Shown piece after piece: positions 8,906 through 20,403 of a stretch of DNA of 64,000 nucleotides (position 1 is the first letter of the stretch; every line of letters begins with the position of its first letter). The notes beneath the pieces were generated by a model. The model was not told the origin of the DNA and searched no databases. It worked only from the letters and a program-made list of their open reading frames with translations. This stretch comes from Thioalkalivibrio sp. ALJ16 (GTDB lineage: Bacteria; Pseudomonadota; Gammaproteobacteria; Ectothiorhodospirales; Ectothiorhodospiraceae). The stretch is taken from NCBI RefSeq assembly GCF_000377345.1, contig NZ_KB898044.1, positions 50,340-114,339 on the forward strand. The letters are read 5' to 3'. The translations under genes and the position numbers were made by a program.

Positions 8906-11900
8906 ATGCCGGTCACGCCCTTTCGCCCCGCGACCGACACCTGGTTCGGCGAGGCCTTCGGGCAGGCGACCACGATCCAGTCGCGCGGCTGGCCCGCGAT
9001 CCGGGCCGGCCGTCACTGCCTGCTGATCGCCCCCACCGGCAGCGGCAAGACCCTCGCCGCGTTCCTGAGCGCCATTGACCGCCTGACCGGCGAGCCCGCG
9101 CCGGATGCCCGTCGCGGCTACTCGGTGCTCTACATCTCGCCGCTGAAGGCGCTGGCCACCGACATTGAGCGCAACCTGCGCGCCCCGCTGACCGGCATTG
9201 CGCAGACCGCCGCGCGCCTGGGCCAGACCACGGGCCAGACTGTAGGTGATGCCCCGAGCGAGCCGGTAGTGCACATCCGCACCGGCGACACCCCGCAGGC
9301 CGAGCGCCGCGCTCAGGCGCGCGAACCCGGCGATATCCTGGTGACCACGCCGGAGTCGCTGTACCTGCTGCTGGGCTCGAAGGCCGCGGAGAACCTCGAA
9401 TCCATCCACACGGTGATCATCGACGAGGTACATGCGCTGGCCGGCAACAAGCGCGGCGCGCATCTCGCCCTGTCGCTGGAACGCCTGGCCGAGCGCTGCG
9501 GCGAGGATCCGCAGCGCATCGGGCTGTCCGCCACCGTGCATCCGGTGGAGGTGGCGCGCGGATTCCTTGGCGGCGACCGCGAGGTGGAGGTGATCGACGC
9601 CGCCGAGCCACCGCGCCTGGACCTGGAGATCCTTGCCCCCGAGGAGCCGCCCGCCGAGCACGCACCCGCCACCGTCGAGGCCACGGAGGCGCAAAGCCCC
9701 ATCCCGTCCGGCTCCATCCTCGGCGCGGTGTACGGCCACGGCACCGGGCAGCTCCCCACCGGTGGCGGCGACCGCGCCGCAAGGCTGGAGCCGCGCCTGC
9801 TGGCCGCGATCCTGGAGCACCGTTCCACCATCGTGTTCGTGAACAGCCGCGGGCTGTGCGAGCGCCTGGTCCAGCGCATCAACGAGGCCTGGCGGGAACA
9901 GCAGCCGGAGGATGCCGAACCGGTGGAGGACCTGGTCGCCGCCCACCACGGCAGCGTATCCCACGAGCGCCGCGCCGAGATCGAGGGCCGGCTGAAGACC
10001 GGGCGCCTGCGCGGCATCGTCGCGACCAGCTCGCTGGAGCTGGGCATCGACATGGGCGCAGTGGATCTGGTGATCATGGTCGAATCCCCCGGCGCCGTCG
10101 CCCGCGGGCTGCAGCGCGCCGGGCGTGCCGGGCACGGCGTGGGCCAGGTCTCGCGCTCGCTGCTGCTGCCGCGCTTTCGCGGCGACCTGCTCGAATGCGC
10201 GGTAATCGGCGAGCGCATGCAGGCCGGCGCGCTGGAACCGATCCACGCCCCGCACAACCCGCTGGACGTGCTCGCCCAGCAGCTCGTCGCGATGGTCTGC
10301 GAACGCCCGCGCACGGTGGACGAGCTGCACGCGCTGGTCCGCCGCGCCGCGCCCTGGCGCGAGCTGTCGCGGGCGCTGCTCGAGGCCACGCTGGACATGC
10401 TCTCCGGCCATTATCCGAGCACCGACTTCGCCGACCTGCGCCCCTGGCTCGCCTGGGACCGCGCCCGCGACGAGCTGACCCCACGCCGGGGGGCGGCGCT
10501 GGCCGCGCGCCTGAACGCCGGGACCATCCCCGACCGCGGGCTGTACGGCGTGCATGTCGGCGAGGGCGGGCCGCGCATCGGCGAGCTGGACGAGGAGATG
10601 GTGTTCGAGTTGAAGACCGGCGAGAACGTGACCCTGGGTGCCAGCACCTGGCATGTGGAGGCGATCACCCGCGACCGCGTGCTCGTCTCCCCCGCCCCCG
10701 GCGAGGTCGGCAAGCTCCCGTTCTGGCATGGCGACGGCCCCGGCCGCCCGATCCAGCTCGGCCAGGCCATCGGCGCCACCAGCGAGCGGCTGGCACGCAT
10801 GGGCCGCGCCGACCGCACGGCCTGGCTCAGGGAACACGCGCCACTGTCGGAGGCGGCGGTGGAGACCCTCTGCGACTACATCGACGAACAGCGCGAGGCC
10901 ACCGGGCAGCTGCCCTCCGACCAACGCATCGTGGTCGAGCGCTTCCGCGACGAGGTCGGCGACTGGCGCGTCTGCATCCTGACCCCGTTCGGCGCCCGCG
11001 TGCACGCCCCCTGGGCGCTGGCCCTGCAGGGCGCACTGACCAGCCGCTCCGGCTTCGAGGTGCAGGTGATGTATACCGACGACGGCATCGTGCTGCGCCT
11101 GGCCGACAGCGAGGACCTGCCCGAGTTGGACGCCTTGTTCCCGGACCCGGAGGAGCTGGAGGAGGCGGTCACCCGCGAGCTCGGCAACTCCACCCTGTTC
11201 GCCAGCGCCTTTCGCGAGAACGCGGCACGCGCCCTGCTGCTGGTACGCAACCGCCCCGGCCAGCGCACCCCGCTGTGGGCGCAGCGGCTGAAGTCGCAGC
11301 AGCTGCTGGCCTCGGTGCGCGAGTACGCGAGCTTCCCGGTGGTCCTGGAGACCTACCGCCAGGTGCTGGCCGACGTGTTCGATCTGGACGCCCTGCGCCA
11401 GATCCTGCGCGGCGTGCAGGAACGCCGCATCCGCGTACACGAGGTGGAGACACCGCAGGCCTCCCCGTTCGCCCGCAGCCTGGTGTTCGCCTATGTCGCG
11501 GCCTACATCTACGAGCAGGACGCGCCGATGGCCGAGCGCAAGGCCCAGGCGCTCACGCTCGACCGCGGCATGCTGGCCGAACTGCTGGGCCAGGCCGAGC
11601 TGCGCGAGCTGATCGACCCCGAGGCCCTGGCCGAGCTGGAGTCCGAGCTGGCGCACGCCACCGAGGCGACCCGGGTGCAGGACACCGACGCCCTGCACGA
11701 CCTGCTGCGCCGGCGCGGGGACCTGACCCCGGACGAGGTCGCGGCCGCCTGCGCCGAGGCGCCGGGGCCGTGGCTGGACCGGCTCGCCCACTCCCTGCGC
11801 GCGGTGGAGGTGCGCATCGCCGGCGAGCCGCGCTGGATCGCGGCCGAGGACGCCGCACTGTACCGCGATGCCCTCGGTGTGGTGCCCCCGCCCGGCCTGC

Positions 11901-13447
11901 CCGCCGCCTTCCTGGAACCGCCGCAGCGTCCGCTGGAACAGCTGTTGCGCCGCTACGCCCGCACCCACGGCCCGTTCCGCGTCGAGAACCTTGGCGCACG
12001 CTACGGCCTCGCGCCCGGCGCACTGCTGCCGGCGCTCGAGAGCCTGGAGCGCGCCGACGTGCTGCTGCGCGGCGAGATCCGCCCGCAGGGCACGGGCGAA
12101 GACTGGTGCGAACTGGACATCCTGCGACGGCTGAAGCGCCGCACCCTGGCGCGGCTGCGCGACGAGGCGGCCGCAGTGGATGCCCGCGCGCTGGGCCGCT
12201 TCCTGCCCGCCTGGCAGGGCCTGGCCGAACCCGGCCGCGGGGCTGGCGCCCTGCGCGACACGCTGACCCAACTGGAGGGGATCGCCCTGCCCTGGTCCGC
12301 CTGGACCACCCACATACTGCCGATGCGGGTGCGCGACTTCTCGCTGGATGCGCTGGACCGCATCACCGCCTCCGGGGAGTTCGTCTGGGTGGGCAGTGGC
12401 GCGCTGGGCCAGCGCGACGGACGCATCCGCTTCCTGCGCCGCGAACAGGCGATGGTGCTGCTGGAACCGGAGGCCGATGCCACGGATACCCCCGCCGGCG
12501 ACGACCCGCTGGCGCAGGCGATCCTGGAGGCCCTGGACCGGCGCGGCGCCTGCTTCTATCTGGAGCTGGAACGCGCGGCCCGCAGCGCACAGCCGGATGC
12601 CCGCCAGGACGCGATCGAGGCCGCGATCTGGGACCTGGTCTGGGCCGGGCAGATCACCAACGACACCTTCGCGCCGCTGCGCAGCCTCGGCCAGCGCCGG
12701 ACCTCCGCGCGCGGCCGGCGGCGACCGGGACAGGGCCTGGCCGGCGGGCGCTGGTCACGGGTCGCCGAGCTGATCGACCCCGGCGTGTCGCTGACCGAGC
12801 GCGCCCGCGAACAGGCCGAAAACCTGCTGGCCCGCTACGGCGTAGTCAGCCGCGAGATGGCCCGCGCCGAGGGCCTGCCGGGTGGCTTCGGGCGCGTGTA
12901 TCCCGTCTACCGCGCGATGGAGGACGCCGGCAAGCTGCGCCGCGGCCACTTCGTCGAGGGCCTGACCGGCGCGCAGTTCGCCCGCGCCGGCGCGGTGGAC
13001 CGCCTGCGCGCCCTGGAACGCGCGGCCGACGACACCCCCGAACCACAGTGGCTGACAAGCGTCGACCCGGCCAGCCCCTGGGGCCTGCTCCTGCCCTGGC
13101 CGCAGCCGCCGGAAGCCGCCGAGGGCCGCCTGCGCCGCGTCGCCGGGGCGCTGATCGCGCTGGCCGGCGGCCAGCCGCTGCTGTACCTGGCCGCCTCCGG
13201 CCGCCAGCTGTTCGTCTGGGAGACGATCCCCGGCATCGACACCGGCGAGGCACACGCGGCACTCGTCACCGAGGCGATCCGCCAGCTCGCCACCAGCGGC
13301 TGGCTGCCGAAACGCCGCGGCGTGACCATCGAGAGCATCAACGGCGAACCGGCACGCCAGTCCCCGTTCGCCGCTGCGCTGCGCGCCGGCGGCGCCCTGG
13401 GCGAGGTGCGCGGCCTGCGCCTGGAACCCCCCGCCGGCCGCCACTAA
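8906..13447 (+). CDS. lhr: Lhr-type large DEAD/DEAH-box ATP-dependent helicase
   Basis: A 1513-aa superfamily 2 helicase of the full-length Lhr type (large helicase-related), a 3'-5' DNA or RNA:DNA translocase linked to DNA repair. RecA-like domain 1 carries Walker A (APTGSGKT, about residue 33), and a DEVH box in VIIDEVHAL. RecA-like domain 2 carries IVFVNSRG, SSLELGIDMG and the arginine-finger region QRAGRAGHG. After these come the winged-helix and C-terminal Lhr core, and then the long C-terminal extension typical of bacterial Lhr that is missing from archaeal short forms. The start at 8906 begins with VTPFRPATDTWFGEAFG, the normal N-terminus of the family. Confidence 0.95.
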   Translation: MPVTPFRPATDTWFGEAFGQATTIQSRGWPAIRAGRHCLLIAPTGSGKTLAAFLSAIDRLTGEPAPDARRGYSVLYISPLKALATDIERNLRAPLTGIAQTAARLGQTTGQTVGDAPSEPVVHIRTGDTPQAERRAQAREPGDILVTTPESLYLLLGSKAAENLESIHTVIIDEVHALAGNKRGAHLALSLERLAERCGEDPQRIGLSATVHPVEVARGFLGGDREVEVIDAAEPPRLDLEILAPEEPPAEHAPATVEATEAQSPIPSGSILGAVYGHGTGQLPTGGGDRAARLEPRLLAAILEHRSTIVFVNSRGLCERLVQRINEAWREQQPEDAEPVEDLVAAHHGSVSHERRAEIEGRLKTGRLRGIVATSSLELGIDMGAVDLVIMVESPGAVARGLQRAGRAGHGVGQVSRSLLLPRFRGDLLECAVIGERMQAGALEPIHAPHNPLDVLAQQLVAMVCERPRTVDELHALVRRAAPWRELSRALLEATLDMLSGHYPSTDFADLRPWLAWDRARDELTPRRGAALAARLNAGTIPDRGLYGVHVGEGGPRIGELDEEMVFELKTGENVTLGASTWHVEAITRDRVLVSPAPGEVGKLPFWHGDGPGRPIQLGQAIGATSERLARMGRADRTAWLREHAPLSEAAVETLCDYIDEQREATGQLPSDQRIVVERFRDEVGDWRVCILTPFGARVHAPWALALQGALTSRSGFEVQVMYTDDGIVLRLADSEDLPELDALFPDPEELEEAVTRELGNSTLFASAFRENAARALLLVRNRPGQRTPLWAQRLKSQQLLASVREYASFPVVLETYRQVLADVFDLDALRQILRGVQERRIRVHEVETPQASPFARSLVFAYVAAYIYEQDAPMAERKAQALTLDRGMLAELLGQAELRELIDPEALAELESELAHATEATRVQDTDALHDLLRRRGDLTPDEVAAACAEAPGPWLDRLAHSLRAVEVRIAGEPRWIAAEDAALYRDALGVVPPPGLPAAFLEPPQRPLEQLLRRYARTHGPFRVENLGARYGLAPGALLPALESLERADVLLRGEIRPQGTGEDWCELDILRRLKRRTLARLRDEAAAVDARALGRFLPAWQGLAEPGRGAGALRDTLTQLEGIALPWSAWTTHILPMRVRDFSLDALDRITASGEFVWVGSGALGQRDGRIRFLRREQAMVLLEPEADATDTPAGDDPLAQAILEALDRRGACFYLELERAARSAQPDARQDAIEAAIWDLVWAGQITNDTFAPLRSLGQRRTSARGRRRPGQGLAGGRWSRVAELIDPGVSLTERAREQAENLLARYGVVSREMARAEGLPGGFGRVYPVYRAMEDAGKLRRGHFVEGLTGAQFARAGAVDRLRALERAADDTPEPQWLTSVDPASPWGLLLPWPQPPEAAEGRLRRVAGALIALAGGQPLLYLAASGRQLFVWETIPGIDTGEAHAALVTEAIRQLATSGWLPKRRGVTIESINGEPARQSPFAAALRAGGALGEVRGLRLEPPAGRH

Positions 13448-13836
13448 CCCACCTGGCAGGGTGAAGGGCCAGGAAGGGCTTTTCACCACAGAGGGCACAG
13501 AGGACACGGAGAGGTTCGGGGCGCGATTAACAGGAAGGTGGGAAGGCAGGAAGAAGGGCTTTCGGGTTGTGGAGGATTGGGCGAAATCCGTCGCAGCGCG
13601 ACATTCAAACGACCCGTGTCATCCCGGCCGCAGCGGAGTGGAGAGCCGGGATCTATGCGGCCCATCCCGCCCCGCGACGTTCGGACGGACCCCACCGCCG
13701 AGATCCCGGATCACCGCAACGCGGTTTCCGGGATAACAAAGGAACGTTGCCGGGCGGGAAAAGGTGGACACCGACCCTGACAACCCTGCGACGTTCTCCG
13801 TGGGCTCCGTGCACTCTGTGGTGCAACAAGAAGACG
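13448..13836. repeat. Composite dispersed-repeat region between lhr and hisC
   Basis: This 389-nt gap contains no gene. It is bracketed by an imperfect inverted repeat: 13481-13512 and the reverse complement of 13795-13826 agree at 27 of 32 positions, with a core of CACCACAGAG. Inside it are a GGAAGGCAGGAAG-type purine repeat (13528-13553, also at 53496-53521), a palindrome running from GTCATCCCGG to GCCGGGATCT (about 13618-13653), and a second palindrome ATCCCGGA/TCCGGGAT at 13703-13734. These resemble several widespread intergenic repeats nested together. The lhr and hisC genes converge on it, so it may also end transcription from both sides. Confidence 0.75.
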
Positions 13837-14931
13837 TCAGGAACCGAGAGCCTGGCCCAGCGCGACGAGGAAGGCGTCGTTTTCGTCAGGGCGCCCGACC
13901 GTGACGCGCAGGCAGTCGGCGAGCAGGGGATGCGCGCGGCCGACGTCCTTGATCAGGATGCCGGCGTTGCGCAGGGCGGCGAAGCTCGCATGCCCGTGTC
14001 CCTCGCGCACCCGGAAGAGGATGAAGTTCGCCTGGCTGGGAAAGACCTGTTCGACGCCCGTCGTGGCCGCCAGGCGCTCGCCCAGGCGGTCGCGTTCGTC
14101 GATGATCCCCCGCGCCTGGGCATCCAGTGCCTCGCGATGCTCCAGGGCGAAGGCCACGGAGCGCTGAGTCAGGGTGTTGATGTTGTACGGCAGGCGCAGC
14201 CGGTCCAGCGCGTCGATCCAGGCCGGGGTGCCGGCCAGATAGCCGAGCCGAGCGCCGGCCAGCCCCAGCTTGGAGACCGTTCGCATCACCATCAGGCCGT
14301 CATCCGCGCCGACCCGCGAGAGGAAGCTGTGGGCGGCGAACGGGGCATAGGCCTCATCGACCACGGTAACCCCCGAATTCGCGTCGACGACCGCCTCCAC
14401 CGTCGCGGCGTCGTCCAGCGTCCCGGTGGGGTTGTTGGGGTAGGCCAGGAACACCACGGCCGGGTTGTGCTCGGCCATCGCCGCGCGCATCGCCGCGAGA
14501 TCCAGGGTGAAGTCCGCGTTCAGGGGCACACCAACGAACGGTACGCCCAGCGCCCGGGCCAGCACGCCGTACATCACGAAGGTCGGTTCGGGCGCCAGCA
14601 CCGGTCGACCAGACCCGGCGATCGCCGTGATCAGGATCTGGATTAGCTCGTCGGAGCCGTTGCCGAACATCAGCCCGGCGGCCTCGGGCACGCCGTGGGC
14701 GGCGCGCACCTGCCCGGCCAGGCCCAGCGCCTGGGCATCCGGGTAGCGATTCAGTTGCGGGTCGCGCAGAGCCTCCAGCCAAGCGTCTTCCAGCGCGCCG
14801 GGCCAGGGGTGCGGGTTCTCCATCGCGTCCAGCTTGATCAGGCCGGTTGCGTCGGCCACCTGATAGGCCGGCTGCGCCAGCACCTCCGGGCGCATCAGGG
14901 CGTCCGGGGTTCGTGTCGAGCGTGCGGTCAT
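13837..14931 (-). CDS. hisC: Histidinol-phosphate aminotransferase
   Basis: PLP-dependent class II aminotransferase of histidine synthesis, converting imidazole-acetol phosphate to histidinol phosphate with glutamate as donor. The 364-aa product has [10 protein letters not shown] near the N-terminus, [28 protein letters not shown], and the PLP-lysine region [15 protein letters not shown]. Length is normal for the family. It ends the leftward cluster murA-hisG-DAHP synthase-hisD-hisC, and its start overlaps the hisD stop by 4 nt (14928-14931). Confidence 0.95.
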   Translation of the reverse strand: MTARSTRTPDALMRPEVLAQPAYQVADATGLIKLDAMENPHPWPGALEDAWLEALRDPQLNRYPDAQALGLAGQVRAAHGVPEAAGLMFGNGSDELIQILITAIAGSGRPVLAPEPTFVMYGVLARALGVPFVGVPLNADFTLDLAAMRAAMAEHNPAVVFLAYPNNPTGTLDDAATVEAVVDANSGVTVVDEAYAPFAAHSFLSRVGADDGLMVMRTVSKLGLAGARLGYLAGTPAWIDALDRLRLPYNINTLTQRSVAFALEHREALDAQARGIIDERDRLGERLAATTGVEQVFPSQANFILFRVREGHGHASFAALRNAGILIKDVGRAHPLLADCLRVTVGRPDENDAFLVALGQALGS

Positions 14932-16229
14932 CGACTGCGCAGTTCGGCGGATCGCGCGTGCGCGGTCAGGCCCTCGCCGTGCGCCAGCGCGGCGGCGGTC
15001 GTGCCGAGCTTCGCCGCGCCCGCGGCCGAGCAGTGGATGATGCTCGAGCGCTTCTGGAAGTCGTACACCCCCAGCGGCGAGGAGAAGCGCGCGGTACGCG
15101 AGGTCGGCAACACGTGGTTGGGCCCGGCGCAGTAGTCGCCCAGGGCCTCGGAGGTGTAGCGGCCCATGAAGATCGCGCCGGCGTGACGCAGGCCGGCGTC
15201 CAGCATCGCCTGCGGATCGGCCACGGACAGCTCCAGGTGTTCCGGGGCGATGCGGTTGGCGACGGCAACGGCCTCGGCCGAGTCGCGTACCTTCACCAGC
15301 GCCCCGCGCTTGTCGAGGCTGGTGCGGATGATCTCGGCGCGCGGCATCTCGGCCAGCAGGCGATCCATGGCCTCGGCGACGCGGTCGAGGAAGGCCGCGT
15401 CCCAGGACAGCAGGATGGACTGGGCCTGTTCGTCATGCTCGGCCTGCGAGAACAGGTCGGCCGCGATCCAGTCCGGGTCGGTCTCGCCGTCGCAGACCAC
15501 CAGGATCTCCGACGGGCCGGCGATCATGTCGATGCCGACCGTGCCGAACACCTCGCGCTTGGCCGCGGCCACGAAGATGTTGCCGGGGCCGACGATCTTG
15601 TCCACTGCCGGGATGGTATCGGTGCCATAGGCCAGGGCCGCCACCGCCTGGGCGCCGCCCACGGTGAACACGCGGTCCACCCCGGCCACGGCGGCCGCGG
15701 CCAGGACCAGGTCATTCAGTTCGCCACCCGGCGCGGGCACGACCATCACCAGCAACTCGACGCCGGCGACCTTGGCCGGAACGGCGTTCATCAGCACGGA
15801 GGACGGGTAGGCCGCCTTGCCGCCGGGCACGTACAGCCCGACGGAATCCAGCGCGGTCACGCGCTGACCGAGGACCGTGCCGTCTTCGTCGGTGAAGTCC
15901 CAGTCCTGCATCTTCTGGTGTTCGGCGTACTGGCGGATGCGTGCGGCGGCGGTCTCCAATGCCGCGCGCTGCTCCGGCGGGATCGACTCCAGCGCGGCCT
16001 GCAGGCGCTCGTGCGGGATCTCCAGGTCCGCGACCGCAGTGCGCTCGAGACGGTCGAACTTGGCGGTGTAACGCAGCACGGCCGCATCGCCCTCGGCGCG
16101 CACCGCGCCCAGGATCTCGTCCACCGCATCACGCACGCCGGTGTCGGCAACGGACTCCCAGGACAGCAGGTGCTCCAGGGCCTGATCGAAATCGGGCTGC
16201 TGGGTATCAAGTCGGGCAATGGAGGGCAT
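14928..16229 (-). CDS. hisD: Histidinol dehydrogenase
   Basis: Zinc- and NAD-dependent enzyme that oxidises L-histidinol to histidine, the last step of the pathway. The 433-aa product is of full family length and contains [38 protein letters not shown] strands, [26 protein letters not shown], and the C-terminal [22 protein letters not shown] (zinc and substrate-binding region, all expected residues present). It lies downstream of the DAHP synthase gene (25-nt gap) and overlaps hisC by 4 nt, implying coupled translation. Confidence 0.97.
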   Translation of the reverse strand: MPSIARLDTQQPDFDQALEHLLSWESVADTGVRDAVDEILGAVRAEGDAAVLRYTAKFDRLERTAVADLEIPHERLQAALESIPPEQRAALETAAARIRQYAEHQKMQDWDFTDEDGTVLGQRVTALDSVGLYVPGGKAAYPSSVLMNAVPAKVAGVELLVMVVPAPGGELNDLVLAAAAVAGVDRVFTVGGAQAVAALAYGTDTIPAVDKIVGPGNIFVAAAKREVFGTVGIDMIAGPSEILVVCDGETDPDWIAADLFSQAEHDEQAQSILLSWDAAFLDRVAEAMDRLLAEMPRAEIIRTSLDKRGALVKVRDSAEAVAVANRIAPEHLELSVADPQAMLDAGLRHAGAIFMGRYTSEALGDYCAGPNHVLPTSRTARFSSPLGVYDFQKRSSIIHCSAAGAAKLGTTAAALAHGEGLTAHARSAELRSR

Positions 16230-16254
16230 GATCGGGGTCCTCTGGGCGTTTTCC

Positions 16255-17322
16255 CTAGGCCGGTACGGCGGTCTTGCGGCGTGCGCGTACGGCGTCCGCC
16301 AGCAGGTTCAGGCTGGTATCGGTGTCGTCCCAGCCCATGCAGGCATCGGTAATGCTCTGGCCGTATTTCAGCGGCTTGCCGGGCAGGATGTCCTGGCGGC
16401 CGCCGACCAGGTGGCTCTCCAGCATCGCGCCCATGATGCGACGATCGCCGCCGCTGATCTGTTCGGCGAGCGAGCGGGCCACGTCCACCTGGCGCTTCGG
16501 ATCCTTGCGGCTGTTGGCGTGGCTGCAGTCGACCATCACCATCTCTGGCAGCTCGGCCATGCGCAGCTCCTTGCAGGCCTGTTCGATGCTCGCGGCATCG
16601 TAGTTCGGCTGCTTGCCGCCGCGCAGGATGATGTGGCAGTCGTCGTTGCCGGTGGTGGAGAAGATCGCCGAGCGCCCGGCCTTGGTCACCGACAGGAAGT
16701 GGTGCGGGCGCGAGGCGGAGCGGATCGCGTCGATCGCCACCCGCAGGCTGCCATCCGTAGAGTTCTTGAAGCCCACCGGGCAGGAAAGCCCGGAGGCCAG
16801 TTCGCGGTGCACCTGGCTCTCGGTGGTGCGCGCGCCGATGGCCCCCCAGGCGACCAGGTCCGCGATGTACTGCGGGCTGATCAGGTCGAGGTATTCGGTG
16901 GCGGCCGGCATGCCCTTGATCGCCAGATCCCGCAGCAGCCCGCGCGCGACGCGGAGGCCCTTGTTGATGTGAAAGCTGCCGTCCAGGTCCGGGTCGTTGA
17001 TCAGGCCCTTCCAGCCCACCGTGGTGCGCGGCTTCTCGAAGTACACCCGCATCACGATGTGCAGGGCGTCGGAGAGCTCCTCGCGCAGGCCCTTCAGGCG
17101 TTCGGCGTACTCCAGCGCGGCATCCACGTCGTGGATCGAGCAGGGGCCGACGATCACCTGCAGGCGGTCGTCCTCGCCGTGCAGGATGCGATGGCAGGCC
17201 TGGCGTGCCTCGAACACGGTGTCGGCGGCCGCGTCGGTGATCGGCAGCTCCTCGCGGACGGTGTCCGGGGCGGACACCTCCTGGATATCGCGGATTCGGA
17301 GGTCGTCGGTATCGGCGGTCAT
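16255..17322 (-). CDS. DAHP synthase (class I, AroFGH type)
   Basis: 3-deoxy-7-phosphoheptulonate synthase, the first step of the shikimate pathway, condensing PEP and erythrose 4-phosphate. The 355-aa length and motifs match the AroF/G/H group: [55 protein letters not shown] and [19 protein letters not shown]. The metal-binding Cys in GPCSIHD is present. I cannot tell which aromatic amino acid, if any, inhibits it. It sits between hisG (10-nt gap) and hisD (25-nt gap) on the same strand, an unusual place for a shikimate gene. Confidence 0.94.
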   Translation of the reverse strand: MTADTDDLRIRDIQEVSAPDTVREELPITDAAADTVFEARQACHRILHGEDDRLQVIVGPCSIHDVDAALEYAERLKGLREELSDALHIVMRVYFEKPRTTVGWKGLINDPDLDGSFHINKGLRVARGLLRDLAIKGMPAATEYLDLISPQYIADLVAWGAIGARTTESQVHRELASGLSCPVGFKNSTDGSLRVAIDAIRSASRPHHFLSVTKAGRSAIFSTTGNDDCHIILRGGKQPNYDAASIEQACKELRMAELPEMVMVDCSHANSRKDPKRQVDVARSLAEQISGGDRRIMGAMLESHLVGGRQDILPGKPLKYGQSITDACMGWDDTDTSLNLLADAVRARRKTAVPA

Positions 17323-17332
17323 GGTGTTCTCG

Positions 17333-17983
17333 TTACGTCGTCGCGGGCGTGACGGCGTCGCGCAGGCCCTCGATCAGATTTTGAATGGTTCTATGTCTCA
17401 TCTTCATGGCTGCCTGGTTCACGATCAACCGGGAGCTGATTGGGGTAATCAGTTCCAGCGGCTCCAGGCCGTTGGCCTTGAGGGTGTTGCCGGTATCGAC
17501 CAGGTCCACGATGTAGTCGGCCAGTCCGACCAGCGGCGCCAGTTCCATCGAGCCGTAGAGCTTGATGATCTCCACCTGGCGGCCCTGCTGGGCGAAATAG
17601 TTCTGCGTGATGTTCACAAACTTGGTGGCGATGCGCAGGCGCTGCTGCGGGTCCGGCTGCTGGCCCGGGCGCCCCGCCAGCATCAGGCGGCACTGGGCGA
17701 TGTGCAGGTCCAGCGGCTCGTACAGCCCCGCGGCCCCATGCTCCATCAGGACGTCCTTGCCGGCCACGCCAATGGATGCCGCCCCGTGCTGCACATAGGT
17801 CGGCACGTCGGTCGCGCGCACCACCACGATCTTCACGTCCTCGCGGTTGGTGTCGAGGATCAGCTTGCGCGTCTTGTCCGGATCCTCCAGCAGTTCAATC
17901 CCGGCGCTGGCCAGCAGCGGCAGGGTGTCCTTGAGGATGCGGCCCTTGGACAGGGCGATGGTCAGGGCATTGGGGTCCATCAT
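17333..17983 (-). CDS. hisG: ATP phosphoribosyltransferase, short form
   Basis: Catalyses the first step of histidine synthesis, transferring phosphoribosyl to ATP. The 216-aa length shows the short form, which lacks the C-terminal regulatory domain and works with a HisZ partner in other bacteria. No hisZ is in this window. Motifs [54 protein letters not shown] and the C-terminal segment are all present. ATG codons at 17983 and 17980 are adjacent; either could be used. It lies 37 nt after murA and 10 nt before the DAHP synthase gene. Confidence 0.95.
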   Translation of the reverse strand: MMDPNALTIALSKGRILKDTLPLLASAGIELLEDPDKTRKLILDTNREDVKIVVVRATDVPTYVQHGAASIGVAGKDVLMEHGAAGLYEPLDLHIAQCRLMLAGRPGQQPDPQQRLRIATKFVNITQNYFAQQGRQVEIIKLYGSMELAPLVGLADYIVDLVDTGNTLKANGLEPLELITPISSRLIVNQAAMKMRHRTIQNLIEGLRDAVTPATT

Positions 17984-18020
17984 GGGTCAGGCGTTCGTCC
18001 GGTTCCGTGTGAGTCGCGTA

Positions 18021-19391
<1,371 letters not shown>

Positions 19392-19709
19392 TCAGGCCAG
19401 CGCTCGGGCGGCCGAGTCGGTGACGATGTTTTCGAGGTCATACAGCTCGAGCAGCGGCCGCAGGGCGTCCGGGATCGGCTCGAAGACCAGGGTCCGCCCC
19501 TGCTCGCGAGCCCGGCGCCACAGGATCACCAGAAACGCGACCCCGGCGCTGTCGATGCGGCCGACCTGCTCCAGATCCACCCGCGCATGTTCCGGGAGCG
19601 CAGCGGTCAGTTCGCGCGCCCGCGCATCCAGCGCGGCCACGGTCGTGAAATTCAGAGGACCTTCCAGCACCAGTCCCCCGGCATCCGCCCGGATGCGGGC
19701 GTCGCTCAC
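19392..19709 (-). CDS. mlaB: MlaB, STAS-domain subunit of the Mla transporter
   Basis: A 105-aa STAS-domain protein, the cytoplasmic accessory subunit of the MlaFEDB ABC transporter that binds MlaF and stabilises it. Visible are the beta-strand ADAGGLVLEGPLNFTTV and the STAS signature VDLEQVGRIDSAGVAFLVIL. It overlaps mlaC by 4 nt (19706-19709), so the two are likely translated together. It is the last gene of the mla operon; murA follows 112 nt downstream. Confidence 0.9.
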   Translation of the reverse strand: MSDARIRADAGGLVLEGPLNFTTVAALDARARELTAALPEHARVDLEQVGRIDSAGVAFLVILWRRAREQGRTLVFEPIPDALRPLLELYDLENIVTDSAARALA

Positions 19710-20377
19710 CGCTCCTGCCCGTTGCTGGCGGCGTTGATGTCGCCCACCGCGTCTTCGATCAGGTCTTCGTCGCCATCTTCCAGGCGCTCGATCAGGGCAT
19801 CCAGGCCGCCCCGATTGATCTCCTCGTTGAAGCGGGTACGGAAGTTGCCGACAAAGCTCAGCCCCTCGGCCTCGACATCAAACACCTTCCATTCGCCATT
19901 GACCGGACGCAGGCGATAGTTCACCTGGATGTTCGACTGCCCGGACCCCATGACCACCTCGGTGGCCACCACCGCCATGCGGTCGTCCTGCCGCGAACGG
20001 CGCTCGATCACGCGCACGTCCTTGTCGAGGTGATCGCCCAGCTGCACGCCATAGGCCTTGAGCAGGGTCTCCGTAAAGGCCTCGGTAAAACGGGTGCGCT
20101 GCTCGCTGGAGGCCTCGCGCCAGTGGCGGGCCAGCACCAGACGGGCCATGCCATCCACATCCACGTTGGGCAGGATCTTGTCCTTGATCACACCGATCAC
20201 GAACTCGGGATCCTCCTGGGCGCGCGTCTCGTCGGCGCGCAGGATCTCGTAGACCTCGTCGATCGACTGCTGGATGAGTTCGGACGGACTGCCCGCCTGT
20301 ACCTTCGCCGACATCACCAGCAACAGGGCCAGCAGCGCCAGCGGCAGGATTCGCATCGATTCACGCAACCATTTCAT
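19706..20377 (-). CDS. mlaC: MlaC, periplasmic phospholipid-binding shuttle
   Basis: Periplasmic lipid carrier that moves phospholipids between the outer-membrane MlaA complex and MlaD. The 223-aa product starts with a signal peptide (MKWLRESMRILPLALLALLL, then a VQA cleavage region). The mature part has the Tol-toluene tolerance Ttg2/MlaC fold with VIKDKILPNVDVDGMARLVLARHW, LLKAYGVQLG, and NIQVNYRLRPVNGEWKVFDV. Start ATG 20377 chosen for the GGAG site 9 nt upstream; an ATG at 20404 would precede it. It follows mlaD directly. Confidence 0.93.
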   Translation of the reverse strand: MKWLRESMRILPLALLALLLVMSAKVQAGSPSELIQQSIDEVYEILRADETRAQEDPEFVIGVIKDKILPNVDVDGMARLVLARHWREASSEQRTRFTEAFTETLLKAYGVQLGDHLDKDVRVIERRSRQDDRMAVVATEVVMGSGQSNIQVNYRLRPVNGEWKVFDVEAEGLSFVGNFRTRFNEEINRGGLDALIERLEDGDEDLIEDAVGDINAASNGQER

Positions 20378-20403
20378 GTCTCTTTGCTCCGGGTTGAGGA
20401 CCA

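Noticed and set aside
7319..12313. A 1664-codon open frame on the minus strand, antisense to the phosphodiesterase gene and lhr.
   Set aside because: Its translation is low-complexity (rich in Gly, Gln, Ala and Arg) with no domain, and it lies opposite well-supported genes. Long antisense frames are expected in GC-rich coding DNA.
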